From the NCBI GenBank assembly GCA_017462605.1, contig JAFTQV010000039.1, forward strand, positions 1 to 49,891: a stretch of DNA of 49,891 bases, given 5' to 3'. A program made the translations under genes and the position numbers. The stretch is from Clostridia bacterium. Lineage in GTDB: Bacteria; Bacillota; Clostridia; Oscillospirales; CAG-272. The notes under the pieces are model-generated. The model saw nothing but the letters and a program-made list of their open reading frames with translations. It did no database searches and was not told the origin of the DNA. How positions within the stretch are numbered: the stretch's first letter is position 1; each line of letters begins with the position of its first letter. Positions 43,046 to 49,891 of the stretch are shown here, in pieces.

Positions 43046-43261
43046 TCACTCGATCGCTATCGCCTCAGCAAGCTGCTTATCTATGGTATATCTGCCGTCC
43101 TTTATAGCGACCACGCATCCACCCTTAAGGTGGCGTACGACCGTGATATTCTCTCCGCTATAGCATCCAAGCGAGAAAAGAAAGGCGTTGAGCTCCTCAT
43201 CGTCAGTATCGATGCTTTTTACAACGTATTCCTTACCTGCTTCCGCATCCCTTAAAGTCAT
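43046..43261 (-). CDS. feoA: FeoA-family SH3-like protein
   Basis: 71 residues with the FeoA pattern: MTLRDAEAGKEYVVKSIDTDDEELNAFLFSLGC (the LGC/LGF step), YSGENITVVRHLKGGCVVAIKDGRYTIDKQLAEAIAIE. FeoA is a small cytosolic partner of FeoB in ferrous iron uptake. First gene of the operon, with an AAGGAGC ribosome site. Promoter at 43350-43378 and palindromic operator at 43317-43334. Confidence 0.93.
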   Translation of the reverse strand: MTLRDAEAGKEYVVKSIDTDDEELNAFLFSLGCYSGENITVVRHLKGGCVVAIKDGRYTIDKQLAEAIAIE

Positions 43262-43316
43262 GTTAAGCTCCTTCCTGCCATTTTTCCCTCTTTTTTATTA
43301 ATAAGGAAGATATAAA

Positions 43317-43334
43317 AGTTAGCACGTGCTAACT
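43317..43334. promoter_or_regulatory. Palindromic operator upstream of feoA
   Basis: AGTTAGCACGTGCTAACT, a perfect 18-base palindrome, lies 16 bases downstream of the -10 box, so bound protein would cover the transcription start region. Same half-site as at 42984-43001. Most likely an iron-responsive repressor site. Confidence 0.82.
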
Positions 43335-43349
43335 CTATGTTGCTTGTAT

Positions 43350-43378
43350 ATTATATGCCTTTTTTACTCTAAAGTCAA
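43350..43378 (-). promoter_or_regulatory. Promoter of the feo operon
   Basis: Minus strand TTGACT (43373-43378), 17-base spacer, TATAAT (43350-43355). Confidence 0.85.
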
Positions 43379-43457
43379 TATTTTACAGAATATTTTTACA
43401 ATTTTGTGAAGTTTTCTTACGGAACGAGCAAAATATCAGAACTGTAATTATCATTTT

Positions 43458-43492
43458 GCACAAAGAAGCGACAATAAATAAAAACTTTGTGC
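43458..43492. promoter_or_regulatory. Inverted repeat upstream of the DUF4143 ATPase promoter
   Basis: GCACAAAG (43458-43465) and CTTTGTGC (43485-43492), perfect 8-base arms 19 bases apart; a further TTTGTGCT lies in the promoter spacer (43525-43532). Possible operator. Confidence 0.45.
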
Positions 43493-43508
43493 TTTCAATT
43501 GCAAACTC

Positions 43509-43537
43509 TTGACGTTTTTTAAAGTTTGTGCTATAAT
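43509..43537 (+). promoter_or_regulatory. Promoter of the DUF4143 ATPase gene
   Basis: TTGACG (43509-43514), 17-base spacer, TATAAT (43532-43537), 24 bases before the ATG. Confidence 0.83.
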
Positions 43538-43561
43538 ATTTCCATCAAAGGAGGCGTACTT

Positions 43562-44887
43562 ATGAACTCCAAGCAAACATTACGAAAAAGAGATATTTAT
43601 CTTAATAAGCTGATCGCATTCAAGGATACCGAGCCGGTAAAAGTTATAACAGGCATCCGTCGCTGCGGCAAATCAAGCTTGCTCAAGTTAATGGTTGAGT
43701 ACTTGAAGGCGAATGGGATCTCTTCTGAAAACATTATAGAAATGAACTTTGAGTCCCACAGCTTCAAAGATATGACAGCGGACGAACTTTATTATTACGT
43801 AAAGAATAAAGCAATTGAGGGCGAGCGCATGTATCTTTTTTTCGACGAGATACAGCGCATTGACAAATGGGAGGACACTATCAACGCCTTTCGTGTTGAT
43901 CTGAATTGCGACATTTACATTACAGGATCCAATGCTTATCTCTTGTCATCGGAGTATTCAACATACCTCTCGGGACGCTGCGTAGAGATCAGAATGCTCC
44001 CTCTTTCTTTCTCAGAGTTCATTGAATTTCACGGTTTCGAAATCAAAGAAACTCCCGGCGCACTTAGTAGAACACGCAAGGTTGCGGTTGATCGGAACGG
44101 CGAAAAATACTCTCTTAGCGAGATGTTCGACGCTTACGTTCGTTTCGGAGGAATGCCGGGTATTGTAGATATTGGACTCGACGGTGAGAAGGCACTCGTT
44201 CTGCTCGACGGTATTTACTCGTCTGTCGTAATGCGCGACGTGCTCGAACGAGAGAAAAAGCGAGGTAGAAAACAGATCACAGATCCAATTTTGCTCCGCA
44301 AAATCATACTGTTTCTCGCAGATAATATCGGTAGCAACGTGTCTTTTTCTTCAATTGGAAACACACTTGTAAACGAGGGATTGATCGAAGAAACGGGGCG
44401 TAAAGGATCGCCAAGCACCCATACTGTGCAGTCCTACGTAGGAGCTTTGCTTGAATCTTATTTCTTCTATGACATCAAACGATTCGATATTAAGGGTAAA
44501 GAATACCTTCGCACCCTCGGTAAATATTATATCGTTGATATAGGACTTCGTAATTATCTCTTAGGATTCAGAGATCGTGATACGGGACATATACTTGAAA
44601 ACATCGTTTACTTCGAGCTTTTGCGCCGCGGATATGACGTTGCAATAGGAAAGGTTGATAACGCCGAGGTGGACTTTATTGCATCCAAAGCAGATGATAA
44701 GCTCTACGTGCAGGTTACAGAATCAATGAAAAGCGAGGATGTTCGCGCAAGAGAGCTTAAACCAATGCGAGCCATCAGGGACAATTACGAGAAGATCATT
44801 TTAACGCTTGATACAGGGCTTAATACTTCTTACGACGGTATTAAATCGATAAACCTTGTTGAATGGTTGCTTGGTGATAAGCAGTGA
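43562..44887 (+). CDS. AAA_14/DUF4143 ATP-binding protein
   Basis: 441 residues from ATG 43562 with AAAGGAGG upstream. AAA_14 domain: Walker A TGIRRCGKSSLLKLM, Walker B YLFFDEIQRIDKWEDTINAF, then YITGSNAYLLSSEYSTYLSGRCVEIRMLPLSFSEF. The C-terminal DUF4143 part includes LLESYFFYDIKRFDIKGKEYL and the nuclease-like ENIVYFELLRRGYDVAIGKVDNAEVDFIA. Such proteins are abundant in gut bacteria; their role is unclear, with mobile-element or toxin-like roles suggested. Stand-alone gene with its own promoter, in repeat-rich accessory DNA. Confidence 0.88.
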   Translation: MNSKQTLRKRDIYLNKLIAFKDTEPVKVITGIRRCGKSSLLKLMVEYLKANGISSENIIEMNFESHSFKDMTADELYYYVKNKAIEGERMYLFFDEIQRIDKWEDTINAFRVDLNCDIYITGSNAYLLSSEYSTYLSGRCVEIRMLPLSFSEFIEFHGFEIKETPGALSRTRKVAVDRNGEKYSLSEMFDAYVRFGGMPGIVDIGLDGEKALVLLDGIYSSVVMRDVLEREKKRGRKQITDPILLRKIILFLADNIGSNVSFSSIGNTLVNEGLIEETGRKGSPSTHTVQSYVGALLESYFFYDIKRFDIKGKEYLRTLGKYYIVDIGLRNYLLGFRDRDTGHILENIVYFELLRRGYDVAIGKVDNAEVDFIASKADDKLYVQVTESMKSEDVRARELKPMRAIRDNYEKIILTLDTGLNTSYDGIKSINLVEWLLGDKQ

Positions 44888-44894
44888 TTTTTTT

Positions 44895-45035
44895 AGTTAT
44901 GAGCTTGCTGCGCAAGTGTTATGATATGATCGCCCTCTAACTTCAAACTGTGCCGAAGGCACATCATAACTTGGCGCAGCCAATCATAACTTCAAGCTCG
45001 CCGTAGGCGATCATAACTGCGTACCTGCGCTTCGG
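44895..45035. repeat. Tandem hairpin array with ATCATAACTT linkers
   Basis: Short perfect hairpins (TTGCTGCGCAA, GTGCCGAAGGCAC, GGCGCAGCC, CGCCGTAGGCG, CTGCGCTTCGGCAG) are joined by ATCATAACTT at 44963, 44983 and 45010, and by its inverse (AAGTGTTATGAT) near 44915. No coding frame. The pattern is like dispersed structured repeats of gut Clostridia; not a CRISPR because units are short, unequal and palindromic. Confidence 0.65.
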
Positions 45036-45039
45036 CAGG

Positions 45040-45235
45040 TACGCCGGATATTCGCCGGAGGGCGAAGATTCCCGCCCTCGCCGCTTACAAGCAAGCTTGA
45101 CGCGCTTCGGTTGGAATGCGAACTGGCAATCTCCGCTTTTGCGGAGATTACCCATTCGCGCTCAAAGGGTAGCAGCTTCAAACAAAAAAGACCCCTGAAA
45201 GGCAGGTTCTCATAAGGATATTAAGTAAATCCAAG
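45040..45235 (+). repeat. Dispersed repeat, copy A
   Basis: Contains TATTCGCCGGAGGGCGAAGATTC, GCAAGCTTGACGCGCTTCGG, GAATGCGAACTGGC, a CTCCGC/GCGGAG hairpin, and TTCAAACAAAAAAGACCCC. The same blocks in the same order occur at 49690-49860. A 16-base piece (TCTCATAAGGATATTA, about 45208-45223) occurs inverted near 49648. No gene. Confidence 0.65.
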
Positions 45236-45262
45236 AGAAAATGCCGATTGAGAGTGAAAAAA

Positions 45263-45287
45263 GGCATCACGGAAATTCCGTGATGCC
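45263..45287 (-). terminator. Terminator of the HEPN-like gene
   Basis: GGCATCACGG pairs with CCGTGATGCC around AAATT; the minus strand continues with TTTTTTCAC. Just beyond the stop at 45293. Confidence 0.85.
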
Positions 45288-45292
45288 TTTTA

Positions 45293-45880
45293 TTATTTAC
45301 TTTTCATCATAAGTATAAAATCCCAAACGCCCGTTGCGCAATGATGAATACATCTCTCGATAGCATCATCATTAAATCGGTAACACTGCTCAAAAATCGC
45401 ATCGTCAGTGATAGCGTTAAAATATGAAACTTCATGTTTTAACACTTCATACAAATCAGACATTTTAACGCTAATTGCGTCAGCATCTGCTATTGAATGT
45501 GCAATATATTTTTTTCTAAAACCTATTATTGCTTCTTCAAGATTTTTGGGGATCTTAGGCTTTTTAATATTTAATCTTACGCCCTTATAATTTTCAATTT
45601 TATGTTTGTAGTTATCGAAACTATAAACATCCGGACCTTTATCAAACAAAAGCTTTGCTATATTGAGGCAAATTGCTGTTTGTATTAAATACTTTTGGCG
45701 TTTAATGAACTCCACACAAGCAATAGACAATTTGTCTTTGTATTTATATGATTTAAAGAATTCGTCTAAGCCTTGTAAGTAACCATAATAGGCGAAACTA
45801 TCCAATATATTTTGATGTATCGTTTCTGCCCAAAGTTTACAAAGTTCAAAGCTATTGTTGCTGTCTACTATGTTTTCCAT
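45293..45880 (-). CDS. HEPN-domain protein, AbiU2-like
   Basis: 195 residues, all helical. The motif FRKKYIAHS (R122-x5-H128) matches the Rx4-6H active site of HEPN nucleases and the RNKYIAH phrase of the AbiU2 group. No second domain, no membrane segment. HEPN proteins are often RNA-cutting toxins or abortive-infection factors; whether this one is active is unknown. AAGGTGA ribosome site. AT-rich and flanked by repeats, so probably horizontally gained. No antitoxin-type partner is evident beside it; the LRR lipoprotein upstream is on the same strand. Confidence 0.65.
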   Translation of the reverse strand: MENIVDSNNSFELCKLWAETIHQNILDSFAYYGYLQGLDEFFKSYKYKDKLSIACVEFIKRQKYLIQTAICLNIAKLLFDKGPDVYSFDNYKHKIENYKGVRLNIKKPKIPKNLEEAIIGFRKKYIAHSIADADAISVKMSDLYEVLKHEVSYFNAITDDAIFEQCYRFNDDAIERCIHHCATGVWDFILMMKSK

Positions 45881-45895
45881 TGATTCACCTTAAAA

Positions 45896-46024
45896 TTATT
45901 CCCAATATAACTTGGACAACTCGCCATCGGTGATAATCCATACTGCACTTTCGTTTTTTTGAAAGGTTTCTTTATCCTCATACAGATCAAGATATTGTTT
46001 AAAAGAAATTTTTATTCTTCCCAA
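45896..46024 (-). CDS. Possible 42-residue ORF overlapping the end of the LRR gene
   Basis: TTG start at 46024, no clear ribosome site. The end WIITDGELSKLYWE resembles the end of the LRR protein (WHYSADGEILIWEE), so it may be a decayed copy of that terminus rather than a gene. Confidence 0.25.
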   Translation of the reverse strand: MGRIKISFKQYLDLYEDKETFQKNESAVWIITDGELSKLYWE

Positions 46025-48732
46025 ATTAAAATTTCCCCATCTGCGCTATAATGCCAAAAGGTGCCTTCACCAGTCGGTTTTTGAGTGGAATACCAATAAA
46101 CCGAAATTTTATCATGCATATGGAAAGGATAAAATTCATTCCAACAAGAATCCCATCCAACTAATGAATTTTGTGTTTCGCAATAAATGGTTAAATTTGT
46201 ACAATAGTTAAAAGCATCATTTCCAATGCTAATAACAGATGACGGAATTATTAGTTTGGGAAGTTTATCACACATGGAAAAAGCATAAGCGCCAATTGTT
46301 TGCAATCCTTCGGGTAGCAAAATGTTAGTTAAGGAGAAACAAGAAGCAAAAGACTCAGTCCCGATGCTGTTCAATTGACTTTCGGTTTCAAAAATTACTG
46401 ATTCAAGGGAAGTGCAACCATTAAAGGCGCGTTCGCCAATTTGCGACACGGAGTTGGGAATGCTTATTGTTTTCAACCAAGTCCAACCGCAAAAGGCATA
46501 TGGATTAATACTCGTTATTCCATCAGGAATTTGAACATCATATGGAATTTCACCATTGATGTAGATGGTAGCATCACTGGGCAACCACTGGGAATCTTCG
46601 AAGGAAATATTGCACCATTCTTTTATGGTTCCCAAAAACTCTATTGTGCAAGGAATACCCGAAAACGCATAAAAGCAATTATATCCTACCGCTTTTATAC
46701 TTTTGGATAAGACAATTTGTCTTTGTAATGAACCAACATAAAAGCCTTGATCAATCGAAAACGCTCTTTCTCCAATTATTTCCACGGAATCTCCCAAGCA
46801 TATATTTGTCAGATTGTAGCAACTTGAAAAAGCGCCGTCCCCGATTTCTTTTAGATTGTTATTAAAAGCAACTTCTTTTAAGTTCTCACACGAAGCAAAT
46901 GCTGAAGCCTCTATTTTTTTGACACTGTTGCTTAATATGATTTTTGTCAAACCGTCATACCCACAAAACGAAAGAGCTTTAATAGTTTCAACTCCTTCTG
47001 GAACTGTTAGTACCGTAAGAAGTTCATCATTAACATAAAATTTACTTGCATAAGATATCGGGTTAGATCTATAATCAAATTCGATAGATACCCAGTTAGA
47101 CAAATCGCTAATAAATACACTGTCTAACGCATTGCACGCCAAAAAAGCACAATATCCGATTTTTTGAATAGAATTACCCAAATACAATGTGGTTAGAGAA
47201 GTACAACCGCGGAAAGCCTCTCCTTCTATTACACATACAGAATCAGGAATTGTTATTGAAGTTATATTTTTGCAGTTATCAAATGCCCCATAATCTATTT
47301 TTTGTATACTTGAAGGCAAAGAAATCTCAACTATTTTTGCAAGTGCAAAGGCTCCCGAGCCTATTTCGGTTACCAATTTTCCTTTATATTCTGAAGGAAT
47401 AACAACATTGGTTTCTTGTCCAACATATTTACTTACCGCATATCCGTTAGTCGTTTTATTGAATTGCAGTCCTTTTGTCCCTTCCACAAAAGCCGCATAC
47501 AAATCAAAATTTCCAATCGAATTGATGTTTTCAACTACTTCGCCGCTATAATTAGCGTTGTTATACCATCCCGAAAAAAGATCGGTCGGGTGCTCTGCAT
47601 CTTGTAATTTGAGAGGCAAATCCAAAATTGTAAACGTTGATTTTGTTATTTGATTACCATTGTGAAAAGCAATGTTATAAACAATGGGGGTCTTCACTGC
47701 GTTTACTGTTATATTGCCAGTTATGTTTAAGTGATCAAATTCTTCCCACTTAATGTCAAAGCCTTCTACCTGCTGAGGAGAGGGAATATTTCCAATTTTC
47801 CCGTTTTTCTCCACTTGAAATTCAATGTCGGAAAAACCATCTCCTTGAACGAATCGGACGGTACACACACTAGGTGTATTTTCTGGATTCTCAATATTAC
47901 TGTTCGAATTATTAGAATTATTATCCGAATCGATTATTTCATCGTTGTATCCGTTTAAAAATTGACAATCAAATGAATCAAATCCAATCGTTGACCCATC
48001 ACTAAACATCACAGTAACTTGAGTAATCTTGTAACTATCATAATTTGTCCATCCTGTCGTAGTAATGCTCTTATCAACTGAGCCGGAAACAGGCAGGTCA
48101 CAATCTAATACATAAGCTTTGCTATTGTAACCGAACGAAGCTCCGCCCATGAAAGGGGTTATAACAATATTCAAATATGTTATTTTGGAATCACTTTTAT
48201 TGTTAAATGTCAAATCAATTTTTGTTGAACCAAGCGCATTGTGTAATAGAACCCCTTTGCAAGGTGAAATTGCCACCGTGCTATGCACTGTTGCTCGCCT
48301 TTGCGTGTAGATTAAATTATTGCGTTCATCTGCTGTCAAGACCTTTATAATGCCTTGCGAAGAAGAATCATATAGAAGAATTTTGGAATCTTCACTATAA
48401 GCGGTTTCAAAAGTATATAACGAAATTTGTCCGTTATCAATATAGAAACGTAGCATTAATCCTGCATACAACTCGTAACAGTTATCACCAACTTTAATTA
48501 AGTCTTGTGCTACCAGTTTTGTCTTTTCTTCTATTGCACAAGACTCTTCCAGCGCAGAGACAACAGAGCTGGCAACCGAGGAGTCCAATACACTGGCTAA
48601 TACGTCTATATTTTCGTTGTGATATTCATAAGGTTCGTTGTCTGGGTTATCGTTTGAGTTGCTTGAATTACAACTTGAAAAAATCAATGTTACAGATAGA
48701 AGCAGCATAATTGCAAATAAGATTTTTTTCAC
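46012..48732 (-). CDS. BspA-type leucine-rich repeat lipoprotein
   Basis: 906 residues from GTG 48732 with GGAGG upstream. Signal peptide and lipobox FSSC (Cys21), Asn/Ser-rich linker, an N-terminal domain (about 50-250), an acidic Asn-rich spacer (DNNSNNSNSN), InlB/Flg_new-type beta segments (TVRFVQGDGFSDIEFQV; NIAFHNGNQITKST; FSGWYNNANYSGE), then about ten LRR_5 repeats of the form IG..AFSGC.SLT.I.IP.SV..I (for example VSQIGERAFNGCTSLESVIF). A surface protein likely to bind host or partner molecules. AT-rich. Preceded by a structured leader with a terminator/antiterminator. Confidence 0.88.
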   Translation of the reverse strand: MKKILFAIMLLLSVTLIFSSCNSSNSNDNPDNEPYEYHNENIDVLASVLDSSVASSVVSALEESCAIEEKTKLVAQDLIKVGDNCYELYAGLMLRFYIDNGQISLYTFETAYSEDSKILLYDSSSQGIIKVLTADERNNLIYTQRRATVHSTVAISPCKGVLLHNALGSTKIDLTFNNKSDSKITYLNIVITPFMGGASFGYNSKAYVLDCDLPVSGSVDKSITTTGWTNYDSYKITQVTVMFSDGSTIGFDSFDCQFLNGYNDEIIDSDNNSNNSNSNIENPENTPSVCTVRFVQGDGFSDIEFQVEKNGKIGNIPSPQQVEGFDIKWEEFDHLNITGNITVNAVKTPIVYNIAFHNGNQITKSTFTILDLPLKLQDAEHPTDLFSGWYNNANYSGEVVENINSIGNFDLYAAFVEGTKGLQFNKTTNGYAVSKYVGQETNVVIPSEYKGKLVTEIGSGAFALAKIVEISLPSSIQKIDYGAFDNCKNITSITIPDSVCVIEGEAFRGCTSLTTLYLGNSIQKIGYCAFLACNALDSVFISDLSNWVSIEFDYRSNPISYASKFYVNDELLTVLTVPEGVETIKALSFCGYDGLTKIILSNSVKKIEASAFASCENLKEVAFNNNLKEIGDGAFSSCYNLTNICLGDSVEIIGERAFSIDQGFYVGSLQRQIVLSKSIKAVGYNCFYAFSGIPCTIEFLGTIKEWCNISFEDSQWLPSDATIYINGEIPYDVQIPDGITSINPYAFCGWTWLKTISIPNSVSQIGERAFNGCTSLESVIFETESQLNSIGTESFASCFSLTNILLPEGLQTIGAYAFSMCDKLPKLIIPSSVISIGNDAFNYCTNLTIYCETQNSLVGWDSCWNEFYPFHMHDKISVYWYSTQKPTGEGTFWHYSADGEILIWEE

Positions 48733-48756
48733 GGTATATCCTCCAAATGCAAATAT

Positions 48757-48899
48757 AAAAAGTGCGTCCCATTAAGAGACGCACGAAAAACGTACCTCTC
48801 AATGTTGCTACACATCTACCCATAACAAAGGGAGAGAGAATACATTTTTACCAAAATAGTATTCCCCCTTGTAAGGGTATATTCAGATGTGTAGCACAA
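48757..48899 (-). promoter_or_regulatory. Structured leader RNA with terminator/antiterminator upstream of the LRR lipoprotein
   Basis: Read on the minus strand. First a long imperfect hairpin (48804-48899): TGCTACACATCT pairs with AGATGTGTAGCA, inner GGGTA/TACCC and GAATAC/GTATTC. Then terminator arms GTGCGTC (48778-48784) and GACGCAC (48762-48768) with five T (48757-48761). An alternative hairpin, CATTGAGAG (48796-48804) with CTCTTAATG (48770-48778), would overlap and block the terminator. The GGAGG and GTG start lie directly after. No known riboswitch core is recognised. Confidence 0.65.
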
Positions 48900-48901
48900 T
48901 T

Positions 48902-48930
48902 ATTATATCACAACTATAATGAAAAATCAA
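48902..48930 (-). promoter_or_regulatory. Promoter of the LRR lipoprotein transcript
   Basis: Minus strand TTGATT (48925-48930), 17-base spacer, TATAAT (48902-48907); transcription would begin at the foot of the long leader hairpin. Confidence 0.78.
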
Positions 48931-48959
48931 TATTTCATCCTGCGTTCAAAGACAAAACA

Positions 48960-49625
48960 CAAAATTATTTTTTAAAAATTATTTAGTATGTCCCATGTAC
49001 CATCTGGTTTCTCTTTTGAAATAGCGTAAAAATTCCTTCGGGGTGGCTTCGGAAATTCTTATCCGTAAGAAGATTAAGAGATCAGGAGAATTACTAACAG
49101 AAAAGAAAAAGATATAGAGAGCTGTCACAACAGAACTCAATAATTGATACGCATAAACAAAGAAAGAGCGAATCGCAACCGACTCGTATATATTCTTCTT
49201 TTCTGCCCATGTAAGCCCAAAGAACGCGCTGTGTGCCGATTTGAGGATAGAAGCGAACAAGTACGCCAATCCCCCTTGACAACGCAAAATCGGGCTAAAT
49301 CGAAAAAGTTTAAGATAGATAAACCACGCCTGATTTTGTTGCAGGAATAAGCGTGTCGACATTGAGCCGCCACGCAGATCACTTTGCACGGCAACGCCGA
49401 GCAATTATGGGCTTTTTGCCCCTTTTCAGCCCGTTTTCATGCTGTTTTGTACGATATTCGGAAGGCGACATCTTGCGCAAATATAAATTCCAAGTCGACT
49501 TGGTTGCGCATAAAAAGCCGAAAGTGCCGATGAAATAAGGATTTTTGGCTACATAAATGGGACAACATAGCCCCAAATCAAAATGGAAAGGACGGACAAC
49601 CGAAAGCTATCCGTCCTACATACCG
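48960..49625. other. Intergenic DNA without a supported gene; repeat-like ORF debris
   Basis: Open frames of 60-140 codons exist on both strands (for example 48979-49404 minus and 49353-49538 plus), but none has a ribosome site, they overlap each other, and their composition (many aromatic and basic residues with no domain pattern) looks like translated repeat DNA. A hairpin GGACGGACAACC/GGATAGC-type structure lies at 49590-49617. I see no gene I can support. Confidence 0.5.
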
Positions 49626-49629
49626 AGCA

Positions 49630-49891
49630 CCGCCTATACGCAGTTAATATCCTTATGAGAAACTGCGTAAACGGGGTATTTTTTGTTTGCCCAGGTATTC
49701 GCCAAAGGGCGAAGATTCTCTGCCTCGCTCTCCGTGAGCAAGCTCCCAAGAGCTTCAGCGAGAATGCGAACTGGGCTTTCCGCTCCTCACAGGGAGCGGA
49801 ACACCGGTTCGAATCAATTGGGTGGCGATTCAAACAAAAAGCACCCATAAAAGGGTGCTTTTTGTTTACCCAGGTATTCGCCAAAGGGCGA
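49630..49891 (+). repeat. Dispersed repeat, copy B, and the start of a third copy at the right edge
   Basis: TATTCGCCAAAGGGCGAAGATTC, GAGCAAGCTCCCAAGAGC, GAATGCGAACTGGGC, a CCGCTCC/GGAGCGG hairpin, GGTTCGAATC and TTCAAACAAAAAGCACCC repeat the block order of copy A at 45040-45235. A hairpin GCACCC/GGGTGC with TTTTTG ends it at about 49863, and CCAGGTATTCGCCAAAGGGCGA begins again at the window edge, so units are in tandem. Confidence 0.65.

Noticed and set aside
44895..45060. Possible CRISPR array
   Set aside because: Repeats are 10 bases, unequally spaced (20 and 27 bases) and separated by palindromes; no 25-40 base direct repeats and no cas genes.
48979..49404. 141-codon minus-strand frame as a gene
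   Set aside because: TTG start, no ribosome site, no domain pattern, overlapped by other open frames on both strands; looks like repeat DNA.
49780..49820. tRNA-like GGTTCGAATC with a nearby hairpin
   Set aside because: The T-loop-like box lacks a complementary 5-base stem, and no acceptor or anticodon arm can be built; the same region is part of a dispersed repeat.

Overview
The window looks like a chromosomal segment of a spore-forming, anaerobic, probably gut-associated member of the Clostridia. The reasons are a dipicolinate synthase pair (dpaA/dpaB), an ileS T-box leader, strong TTGACA-17-TATAAT promoters with AGGAGG ribosome sites, feoAB with a FeoB-associated Cys-rich peptide, and many lipoproteins with LxxC lipoboxes. 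No rRNA gene, convincing tRNA or CRISPR array is present.

Layout. 1-134 is the 5' end of a group II intron inserted just behind the pfkA terminator. pfkA (-) and a methylglyoxal-synthase-like gene (+) diverge from facing promoters. 2086-5385 is a housekeeping run (DUF1934, holA, cyclophilin lipoprotein, asnA). A HEPN-like membrane protein, a PHP phosphatase and a P-type ATPase follow. 9240-13652 is an accessory patch: an AlbA_2/Schlafen-type regulator, a relic Ile T-box fused to RHS debris, RHS tails with cargo and a putative immunity gene, then the intact ileS T-box. ileS carries an in-frame TAA. After a palindromic repeat come dpaB/dpaA, a tiny Cys-rich membrane protein, and a three-gene cassette (zinc-ribbon/SEL1 protein, membrane coiled-coil protein, STAND-type NTPase with a large helical C-terminus).

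25048-37456 is a minus-strand block for envelope work: a membrane-anchored trigger-factor-like protein, rnhA, a coiled-coil lipoprotein, then a Gld-like ABC operon (ATPase, permease, two GldG-like proteins, one large anchored protein). trpS, a MraY/WecA-family transferase, a radical SAM protein and the feoAB operon with palindromic operators follow. From 43.4 kb onward the DNA is accessory: a DUF4143 ATPase, hairpin repeats, a HEPN/AbiU2-like protein, and a BspA-type LRR lipoprotein behind a terminator/antiterminator leader, bracketed by related dispersed repeats.

Most interesting items: the zinc-ribbon/SEL1 + membrane + STAND cassette (a candidate undescribed signalling or defence system), the LRR leader RNA (a candidate new attenuator), the MgsA-like protein lacking its catalytic residues, the RHS debris between two copies of the ileS leader, and the stop codon inside ileS. 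All family assignments come from reading motifs and architecture by eye; no database search was made.
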